Assembly: GCA_007123625.1 (NCBI GenBank)
Contig: SKKS01000028.1
Location: forward strand, 1-5,353
Direction of reading: 5' to 3'
From: Paracoccaceae bacterium
GTDB taxonomy: Bacteria; Pseudomonadota; Alphaproteobacteria; Rhodobacterales; Rhodobacteraceae
DNA: 5,353 bases
Notes under the pieces: model-generated
The model's database searches: none
What the model was told of the DNA's origin: nothing
The model's input: only the letters and a program-made list of their open reading frames with translations
Shown here: piece after piece, positions 1 through 5,353 of the stretch
Layout of the letters: each line of letters starts with the position of its first letter
Position numbering within the stretch: position 1 is the stretch's first letter
Program-made: the position numbers and the translations under genes

Positions 1-3000
1 CGTTTACCGCCAGCGCCGCCGTGAACTGGATGCCGGGCGTGCGGCCGACAAGCTGAACGGTAGAGCCCACGGCCTCGGCCCGCACCAGCCGGCCCAGCGT
101 TTCCGAGCCGATGATCGCCGCAGCAAGCCGCGCCGCCAGATCGGCCATGACCTCGCCCGCGGCGACACTGATTTCTAGCGCCTGGCCGTTGACGGTGAGT
201 GCCAGAATTTCACCTGCCTCGAGACCGGCAAGCTGGATTTCCGAGACCTGCGCCAACGGTGGCCGGGCGCTGACCTGATCGAGGCGAATGTCGCCCGCGG
301 TCTCGATCAGATAGGTGTCGAGGAAGCTGCTGGTGCGCAGCAGACCGGGGCTGGAAGCCGACATGCGAATGTCGAGGTCGTTGCCGGCCTCGCCGATGGC
401 GCCCGTCCGCGCCGTCAGCGTGATGTTGTTACCCACGATATCGGTGCGCGGCAGCGTGGGCGTGCCGGTGTCGTCGCTGTCGTCATAGAAGTTGCCGGTG
501 TCGGTATCAACCGCGTCGAGGATGGACCCCGCCGCCGTAAGGGTGACATCGCCACCGGCGACGGCATGGCGCATGGTCATGTCGCCGATCGCCTCGATCA
601 CGAAGATATCGGCACCCGCCTGCAACGTCACCCAGCCCTGCCCGGCGGCAGAACCGTTGCCGCGGGCCTCGATGTCGAAGGGATTTGCAGCGCTGCCGAT
701 GCTGCCGGTCGCAAAGAGCCGGATGTCATTAGCCTCGATGTTGACGAAATCGGTGTTGATCGCATCGACGAGATTGCCGCCGAGGGCGCGCAGATCGGCA
801 TCGCCGGAGCGCGAGAAGATCGTCGCGACGCGCATGTCGCCGACGGTCTCGCCGATCCAGATGTCGAGCGTGGCGCGCGCGGTCACATCCACGTCGCTGG
901 CCCGCAGATCATACCAGATGCGCGAGGTCTTGGACCCGATCGCGCCGTCGCTGGCCTCGAGGACGAGCGCGCCGTCACGCACGAGGATCACGTCGCCGGG
1001 GCTGGCGGCATCGGCGGCGTCGTTGCGCAGCGAGATGATGCTGCCCGAGGTCTTGACCCGCGCGGCCTGACCGGCATCGAGAAGCATCAGGTTCATGTCC
1101 TGCTCGGACCCCAGGAAGATATCGCCGCCGGCGACAGCCTCGATGGCGCCGCTCACATCGACGTTGAAATCGTCCTGCAGGCGGATCTGGACGATAACGA
1201 TATCCTCGGGCGCACGCAGGTTGAGCGCGATGCCGGCCTCGTCCACCGAAAGCCCGCCCTGAAGCGTCAGGCTGCGCCCGTCGGCGCTGATCGACTCGAT
1301 GACATAGGGCGATGCGCCGGTGTTGAGGTTCGCCGACGGCCGCAGCGCCGTCAGGTCGAAGCCACTGGTCGTCGGGCTGGCATTGCTGATGACCAGATCG
1401 TCCCCGGGGCGGAAGACTTCGTTGACGTTGACGTTGCCGTTCGCGCCCGGAGCGATCGTGATCGTGCGAGAGCTGGCATCGACGTTGACCAGAACGTCGA
1501 CCTCGGGCCCCAGCGGGTTGAGCGACACCCCCGACAGATGCACGGACTGGCGGAATTCCAGAGCAATGATGCCGTGATCGCCATCTGTCTCGACCGTGAT
1601 GCTGTTGGCCGAGACGGCAGCGACTGTATAGAGTCGGCGTTCGGTGGCATTGGCGGTCACGCCTTCGACCTGCAGCTTGTCGCCCGCGCGGAAGATCGTG
1701 CTCCAGTCTGCACCGCCGGATTGCGATTTGCGCAGGGTGTTGGCGACGGGATCGAAATCGACTGTCGCGGCTATCCTGTCGGTGGTCAGGAAGTCGATGT
1801 CCTGACGTTCTGCGGCCGCTAGCAGAATGCGCTTTTCCGGGCTGAGCTCCTCATTCAGGTCGATGAACTCCTGCCCGCCGGTACGGCCGATGCTGCCGTG
1901 GACTTCAAGCTTGAGGCTGCCCGCAACGATATTGGGATCTTCGATCAGTGTGCGGGTATCGGTCACCGGCTGAAGCAGCCCGGTGCCGTAGCCATAGATC
2001 AGTTCATCAGCTGTCCACACCTTGATCGAGGCATTGATCCGCGCTTCCTCAAGCGAGGTCAGCGGAACCGAGTAGTCAGGATTGAACGCATCGATCACCG
2101 GCGCATCAGCGGTCGTGGCGCCGCCTACACTGTCAGGCGCAGTGCCCCCATCGGCCTCATCGCGCGAGAATGCCACTGACCAGCGCCCCGACCTGTCAGC
2201 CTGTGCAGTGCGGGTATTGCCGTTCCAGACCACGGTCACAACAGCGCCCGGATCGGCGATACCTGCGATGGATGCGAAGGCAGCGTCGGCATAGCGCCCG
2301 TGCAGGGTGCGCAACTGATCGCCGCGCGCCTCGCGCAGGTTGTCCAGCAGCGCCCGGGCGGCCGCGTCGGGATCAGACGCGCCCGCGGCATCGGCGCTGT
2401 AGCGCGCTAGAAGGGCGGCCTCCTCTTCGGGTGCGAAACGGAATTCAGCCGTTTCGTTCAAGACCGCTTCGAGGTCGTCGCCCTGACTCAGGCGCCAACT
2501 CCAGTAGGTGCCGTATTCACGCGTCTTGTTGGCGCGAATTGCGTCCTTGGCATCCTCGATCTTCGCTTTGGCGCCGGTCTCTGCGGTCAGGCCCATGTCG
2601 CTCCAGACCGAGCCCAGCAATTCCTCGATCGCTCGTTCATCAACCACGGCGCTGTCGTTGCCGTCGATCAAATCACCGCCCGGAACCGAAATATGAACGT
2701 GTGCTCCCGGTGCATCGATCAGGTTGATCCTGAGGTTGGGATCGCCGCTTGCCACTTCGCGAAGATAGACGTCATCGCCGGCGCGCAGGGTCAGCGTGTC
2801 TGTGGCACGCGCCCCGGTATCCAGAAGCAACAGCTTTTCGGCCCTGCCAACGCCACCGCTTCCGGCGTTGAGCACGATCTCGCCGCCACGCACCAACCCC
2901 GAGCCCGTCTGTGCGGCATAAATTCCGTTTTGCGCCGTCAGTTCGACCTTGGCGCGGGTCTGGGCACTGCCCGACGTCTGAATCAGATCTACGCGCACCA

Positions 3001-5353
3001 CACCAAAGGATTGTTGCAGATGAATGCCACGGGCCGCAATTGCACGCAGGCTGGCATCGCTGCTTTGGGTCAGGTCAATTTGCAGCGCGGAACCTTCACT
3101 GCCGATACGGCCGGCAGTCAGCTCGATCCGCTTGCCGCCGACAACCGCGGTCGGCGATCCGACATCGGCACCGGCAGCTCCAAAAGTGGCAGCGCGCATG
3201 CGGATATCGCCGGTCGTGGTGATCCGGGTGGTGCCATCGGGGTTCATCAATTGCCCGTCGATCAGCACGTTTGAGCCACCGCCCTTGATGTCGATCAGCC
3301 CGCTTGCGTTGTGCAGAAAGTCGATCTGCACCGGCCGATCGGCGCGGACGGTGTGGGTGTAGGTGGTGAATTCGCCGACTACGCGCTTGAACTCGAATTC
3401 ATAAGTCGACTCGCCCCAGAAGTTGGTTTTCTTTCGGTAATAGGTGCGCTCCCACAAGGTCGTGTCTGCGGTTTCCTTGACCGAACTACCGAAGGTATAG
3501 CCGGCCGTGACTGCCGGGATCGTGATACTGCCGAAACCAAAAGAGAATTTTCTCGGGCCCGACTGGTAGAAATAGTCCGATCCTGCAACCAGTTTGGCAT
3601 CCAGCTCGATCCGCTTCGGCGGAACTGGAAAATCCTTCGTACCAAGATTGATGAGGTTCGCGCCGAAGATCCCCCACCCCTTTTTCTGGAAGCGGACGAC
3701 CTCGTTCGTCGTGCTTTCCTGCCCGATGGCAAAGCCATAGCGCATGTTTGGTTCGGGGGTGTATGAGGTCGCAGATTCGTTGCCCAGTATCTGCCCGGTG
3801 GACAGGCGTTCTGTCACCACATCGACAGTACCGTTGGCCTTCTTGGTGTAGATGGTCAGCCGGTCCCGCTGCGTATCCTGGAGCTTGATGATCCCGTCGC
3901 CGCGACGGCTGGCATCCAGCGTCGCAACAGAAAGGTTGACGAAGTCGAGGTTCATGTTGTTCGTGATGCGGATTTCAGGGAAGGCCGCATTGGCCGTCAG
4001 GCGACCGAACCCTGTATTGACGATACGCCCGGTGATATCGATCGTGCCGCCCGTCGGACGCAGTTCGCGTATTTGCAGCGTTCCGGTGCGCCGGTCGAAT
4101 ATGCCTTCGAAATCGGGGTTAAGGTCCTTCTCACTAGGGTTTATGCCCACGAATCCGGGTTTCGTCAGCTTGATTGCAGCGAAGTTCTGGTTCGTGTTCA
4201 GTGCGCGGATGATCTGGTTGCGCTCGCTTGCGCCGAGCACGAGATCGTAATGCTGCTTTCCGGCCTGCACCCAGCCGTTGAGGTTCACGAAGGCTGCATC
4301 GATGGTGATGCGGTTGGACTGGATGTTGGGCGTGGTCTGGTTATCCCGGATCCGCCTCAGTTCGGCCTCCCAGGCGGCCTCGGAGGTCTGGCCGGTGCCG
4401 TCGCGTCCGACCAGCCCCGAATTAATCAGTTGGCCGACGGGCGTGCCGCCCAGATGGAACTCCTGCACCCCGGAGATCACCACCGCAGTATTGGACTGCA
4501 TCAGCAATTCCCCGGCCAGGACCTCGCCCGAGACGATGATGGAACCGCCCGGCGAGGGGTTCAACACCTCGACACGCGCGGTGCGCGCGATGATGTCGCC
4601 GACAATGGTAATGTTCTGGGCCGGCGGAACGAAGCCGGTTTGCCCGTCGACAAAGCCTGTGATGGGCGTCACCGATATCCGCACCAGCGGCATACCCTCT
4701 GACGCTGCCATGGTTTCGGGGGAAAACCCGAATGCGACGGGTATGTTGTTCACGTCGGCCACAACGCCCATGTTCCGCAGACGGCTGTCGATATTGCGGT
4801 TGTTGAAGGCGACGTTGTCCGAGTTCTCCTTGGCGATCCACGCGCGCGCGGCGGCGGCGCGCTGCGCGAAGGTTGGGTTCGCGATCGGCAGATCGTTTCC
4901 ATCACGCAATGTGAGGGCGGTGACGTCAGTGCCGTTGAAGAACAGCCCGCCGTTGAATTCCGGAATGTAGATGTTGCCGATTTCGACCTGGGCATGTGTG
5001 TTGCTCAGGATTTCGACGCGCGTATCACGCGGCAAGTCGAAGTTGCCCGAGCCAGACAATTTGTCGGCAATGACGCGCACACGGCCCGCCTGGGCCGTGA
5101 CCGGACCGATCACGACCGTGTCTGTCTCGGTCTCGATCGGAATGATCTGGCCGTTCTCGCGCGCGGCCAGACCGAGGATCAGAAGCTCGGTTTCCAGTCG
5201 TGCGATCTTGTCGCGCAGGAAGGACTTGAGTGTCTCGTTGTTCGACAATGAATAAGCCGCGAGCTTCTGCTGCGCAGACGTGATTTCGGCAAGCTGCGGG
5301 GCAGCCACAAAACCACGGCGAATGGTGAATGGCACATCACCCGTGGAGTAAAG
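1..5353 (-). CDS. Giant cysteine-free repeat protein, probable secreted adhesin / LEPR-XLL-like exoprotein (partial at both ends)
   Basis: One minus-strand frame, with codons starting at bases 5353, 5350 and so on down to 4, stays open for 1784 codons (about 190 kDa visible). Its translation is coherent throughout, so no frameshift is seen. There is no start codon with a ribosome site and no stop, so both termini are outside. The protein is rich in Gly, Ala, Asp, Thr, Val and Ile and contains no cysteine. It has alternating short beta strands and G-x-I-G turns typical of beta-helix exoproteins, interrupted by helical, aromatic and Ig-like pieces. By analogy with filamentous haemagglutinin-like and LEPR-XLL giant proteins it is probably exported and may act in adhesion or as a surface or matrix protein. 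That role is inferred. No catalytic motif, transmembrane segment, signal peptide or GGxGxD calcium nonapeptide is visible. Export route (type I or two-partner) cannot be decided here. Open frame: near certain. Family: likely. Function: uncertain. Confidence 0.95.
2..253 (-). other. 'VNG' alpha/beta module, cut by the window end (residues 1701-1784)
   Basis: The sequence runs VSEIQLAGLEAGEILALTVN, GQALEISVAAGEVMADLAAR, LAAAIIGSETLGRLVRAEAV, then GSTVQLVGRTPGIQFTAALA. The pattern is strand, VNG turn, strand, an Ala/Leu helix, then V-x-A-x-x-x-G-S-x-[VL]-x-L-x-G-x-x-P-G-x-x-F-T. It matches a small recurrent module I recall in giant secreted proteins ('G-D-x-Y-x-V-x-V-N-G ... D-x-x-x-x-L-x-x-x-I ... 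A-x-x-x-x-x-L-T-L-x-G'). It interrupts the beta-helix array straight after GDIRLDQVSA. Its end may lie just past the window. Confidence 0.55.
254..1129 (-). repeat. Array of 80-100-residue beta-helix repeats (residues 1409-1700)
   Basis: Units have a fixed order: strand, G-x-I-G turn, short strand, '[DT]-[IY]-[FWY]-[LIV]-x-E-x-x-G-D-[MI]', two strands, then '[GS]-[NDS]-[LI]-[LIV]-D-A'. Unit A spans residues 1457-1537 (985-743; DGAIG, LDIWIGETVGDMRV, GGNLVDAINTD). Unit B spans 1538-1637 (742-443; GSIG, ADIFVIEAIGDMTM, GSILDAVDTD). Unit C spans 1638-1700 (442-254; GAIG, DTYLIETAGDIRL) and is cut short by the next module. A degenerate unit precedes them (1409-1446; GDIFLGSEQDMNLMLLD). The sequence style fits a right-handed beta-helix as in filamentous-haemagglutinin-like proteins, which suggests a rod or stalk. 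DNA here is about 70% GC (781-840: 43 of 60). Confidence 0.7.
1181..1495 (-). repeat. 'FRxGDxL' module, copy 2, longer (residues 1287-1391)
   Basis: VNVDASSRTITIAPGANGNV, then FRPGDDLVISNA (1314-1325), a roughly 23-residue insertion, SPYVIESISADGRSLTLQGG (1348-1367), and DEAGIALNLR (1371-1380). Landmarks line up with copy 1: FRPGDDL with FRAGDKL, YVIESISADGRSLTL with YTVAAVSANSITV, and GIALNLR with GIIALEFR. The insertion between the second and third landmarks makes this copy longer. The tandem likeness is visible at protein level only. The DNA is too diverged for a recent duplication. Confidence 0.6.
1523..1762 (-). repeat. 'FRxGDxL' module, copy 1 (residues 1198-1277)
   Basis: The order of motifs is VDFDPVANTLRKSQSG, FRAGDKLQVEG (1221-1231), RLYTVAAVSANSITVETDG (1240-1258), then GIIALEFR (1261-1268). 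This resembles the small beta module 'I-x-R-x-x-G-x-W-x-x-G-F-x-x-G-D-x-[LI]-x-V ... Y-x-[IV]-x-x-V-x-x-x-x-[IL]-T-[VL]' that recurs in giant bacterial exoproteins. The same order is repeated about 90 residues later (copy 2), supporting an internal duplication. Probably structural. No catalytic residues are evident. Confidence 0.6.
1919..2104 (-). other. Second helical motif, 'NPDYSVPLTSLEEARI...WTADEL' (residues 1084-1145)
   Basis: VIDAFNPDYSVPLTSLEEAR is followed by VWTADELIYG and TRTLIEDPNIVAG. It matches the style of 'F-x-P-x-[FY]-x-x-x-L-T-x-x-E-x-x-x-L ... W-T-x-x-[EQ]-L' units I recall from giant exoproteins. It partly parallels AEFRFAPEEEAALLARYSAD at 969-988 (bases 2449-2390), suggesting two diverged copies of one helical unit separated by the Ig-like piece. 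It then passes into KLEVHGSIGRTGGQEFIDL (1148-1166), a beta-helix re-entry turn. Confidence 0.5.
2165..2269 (-). other. Partial bacterial Ig-like (BapA/Big-type) sequence (residues 1029-1063)
   Basis: IAGIADPGAVVTVVWNG (1029-1045) followed by RTAQADRSGRWSVAFS (1048-1063) has the 'G-x-A-x-P-G-x-x-V-T-V ... A-D-x-x-G-x-W-S-V' pattern of bacterial Ig-like repeats found in biofilm proteins. Such domains are usually about 80-90 residues. Only about 35 are recognisable here, and a Gly/Ala/Asp linker follows, so it may be a degenerate half domain or a chance likeness. It sits between two helical motifs. Confidence 0.5.
2270..2653 (-). other. Acidic alpha-helical block (residues 901-1028)
   Basis: Immediately after the GDLIDGND end of the beta block the sequence turns helical and charged: ERAIEELLGSVWSDMGLTAE, AKIEDAKDAIRANKTREYGT, a YWSWR motif at 950-954, then PEEEAALLARYSADAAG and AARALLDNLREARGDQLRTL. 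Strand signatures and Gly turns disappear. Helical stretches with an 'REYxxYWxxR' motif at this position are, as I recall, a feature of LEPR-XLL-type proteins. It may serve as a spacer, cap or interaction surface for the beta-helix. Function unknown. Confidence 0.55.
2654..3313 (-). repeat. First beta-helix block, diverged copy of the array repeat (residues 681-900)
   Basis: Strand and turn sequence resumes with SGLIDIKGGGSNVLIDGQL. It contains a GRIG turn unit (residues 745-763, LTAGRIGSEGSALQIDL) like those in the later array. It ends with AGDDVYLREVASGD (858-871) and VPGGDLIDGND (890-900). The last 43 residues align by eye with residues 1579-1618: AGADIFVIEAIGD corresponds to AGDDVYLREVASGD, and AAGSILDAVDTD to VPGGDLIDGND. 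This marks the block as a distant, expanded copy of the same repeat, about 160 residues from turn to end rather than 80-100. Confidence 0.6.
3314..3763 (-). other. Aromatic- and basic-rich segment (residues 531-680)
   Basis: Residues 591-670 contain 18 Phe, Tyr or Trp in 80 positions (including Y594, F595, Y596, F603, F605, F607, W634, Y638, Y639, W646 and Y651), plus clustered Lys and Arg (WERTYYRKKTNFWGESTYEF). It is flanked by PNMRYGFAIGQES (535-547) and by THTVRADRPVQIDFL (666-680), which leads back into beta rungs. Similar 'RYxxxxGQ ... W...Y ... HTVRADxPI' successions occur, as I recall, in other giant exoproteins of this type. The DNA here is only about 50% GC (3421-3480 and 3541-3600 are each 30 of 60). 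It could be an exposed hairpin or beta-sandwich. No function is assigned. Confidence 0.55.
3764..4048 (-). other. Beta block with GTIDITGRIVNTG motif (residues 436-530)
   Basis: Residues 436-530 read as regular strands: GTIDITGRIVNTGFGRLTA, then EIRITNNMNLDFVNLSVATL, then DASRRGDGIIKLQDTQRDRL. The order 'TGRIVNTG ... ITNN ... DASRRGxGxIxL' matches what I remember from LEPR-XLL giant proteins and is one of the better family clues in the window. This comparison is from memory and has not been aligned. It leads directly into the aromatic segment. Confidence 0.5.
4049..4441 (-). other. Mixed linker region (residues 305-435)
   Basis: This stretch has a charged helix (about 323-338, SEAAWEAELRRIRDNQ), then strands with the motif ITIDAAFVNLNGWVQAG (349-365). 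A second helix-like piece (376-390) is followed by a GINPSEKDLNPDFEGIFD stretch (403-420) that uses codons uncommon in the rest of the gene (ATA, CCT, AGT, CTT). The VNLNG(W)VQAG pattern resembles strands I recall from LEPR-XLL-type giant proteins. No enzymatic motif is seen, and its role is unknown. Confidence 0.4.
4454..5131 (-). other. Beta-rich rungs with helical hairpin (residues 75-300)
   Basis: Two strand-rich stretches (about 79-149 and 222-300) consist of short alternating hydrophobic strands separated by G/N/D turns, for example VVIGPVTAQAGRVRVIAD and NITIVGDIIARTARVEVLN. They resemble parallel beta-helix rungs of large exoproteins. Between them, residues 160-195 form an Ala/Arg-rich helix (AQRAAAARAWIAKENSD) followed by an Asn-rich stretch. 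The alternating Gly and hydrophobic spacing is visible. The beta-helix fold is inferred. No ligand-binding motif is recognisable. Confidence 0.5.
5153..5293 (-). other. Coiled-coil-like helical segment (residues 21-67)
   Basis: Residues 21-67 are polar and charged, with regularly spaced Leu and Ile (L31, L36, L42, L46, I50, L53, L57) and the motif FLRDKIARLETELLILG. This looks like an amphipathic helix or short coiled coil. It contrasts with the strand-rich sequence that follows from about residue 75. It may act as a spacer or self-association element between beta-solenoid blocks. That role is inferred from pattern only. Confidence 0.55.

Noticed and set aside
566..1822. A 418-codon open frame on the plus strand
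   Set aside because: It lies wholly antisense to the repeat array. Its translation is Asp/Arg/Ala/Gly-biased with no recognisable domain, and GC-rich codon bias on the minus strand produces such shadow frames.
458..3139. RTX calcium-binding nonapeptide repeats
   Set aside because: Glycine and aspartate are common, but no tandem GGxGxDxLx pattern occurs in the frame.
3530..3560. AT-richer stretch that might be a promoter
   Set aside because: It lies inside the continuous coding frame and shows no paired -35/-10 elements followed by a ribosome site and a plausible gene start.
4422..4841. A 139-codon minus-strand open frame in another phase
   Set aside because: It is Arg/His-rich, out of frame with the long coherent frame, and has no family resemblance.
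4841..4868. CG/GCG simple-sequence run that could allow slippage and phase variation
   Set aside because: It is short and imperfect, and encodes an ordinary Ala/Arg helix (residues 163-171). The frame continues cleanly on both sides.
4073..4970. Plus-strand open frames of about 200-230 codons (4073-4702 and 4278-4970)
   Set aside because: They overlap each other in different frames and are antisense to a coherent minus-strand protein. Neither shows domain-like sequence.
1..5353. tRNA, rRNA, CRISPR, insertion sequence or rho-independent terminator
   Set aside because: No cloverleaf, regular direct-repeat and spacer structure, transposase, terminal inverted repeat or stem followed by a T run was seen on either strand by eye.

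Overview
The whole window is the inside of one very large protein-coding gene on the minus strand. Reading the reverse complement from base 5353, one frame runs 1784 codons to base 2 with no stop codon. Neither its start nor its stop lies in the window. No second gene, RNA gene, insertion sequence, CRISPR array, promoter or terminator can be supported. Residue numbers below count from base 5353, so residue n starts at base 5356-3n.

The protein looks like a giant secreted or surface-exposed repeat protein, of the kind usually annotated as a filamentous-haemagglutinin-like or 'LEPR-XLL domain-containing' adhesin. The signs are glycine-rich beta-helix-like rungs (GSIG turns, GDITLTA-type strands, DIVGNNITLTA), an aromatic-rich segment, an alpha-helical block, a partial Ig-like strand pair, and complete absence of cysteine. 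The family name rests on remembered sequence style, not on a search. The diagnostic N-terminus and any C-terminal RTX repeats or type I secretion signal lie outside the window.

Layout from N- to C-terminal (high to low coordinate): a short coiled-coil-like helix (5293-5153); beta-rich rungs with a helical hairpin (5131-4454); a mixed linker (4441-4049); a beta block (4048-3764); an aromatic and basic segment (3763-3314); a first beta-helix block (3313-2654); an acidic helical block (2653-2270); a short Ig-like piece (2269-2165); a second helical motif (2104-1919); two diverged copies of an 'FRxGDxL' module (1762-1523 and 1495-1181); an array of 80-100-residue beta-helix repeats (1129-254); and a VNG-type alpha/beta module running off the end (253-2).

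The organism is probably a GC-rich proteobacterium. An alphaproteobacterium such as a marine Rhodobacteraceae member is my best guess, from third-position GC bias and from where I recall such proteins being common. The composition is not uniform: roughly 70% GC in the repeat array but about 50% in the aromatic segment.
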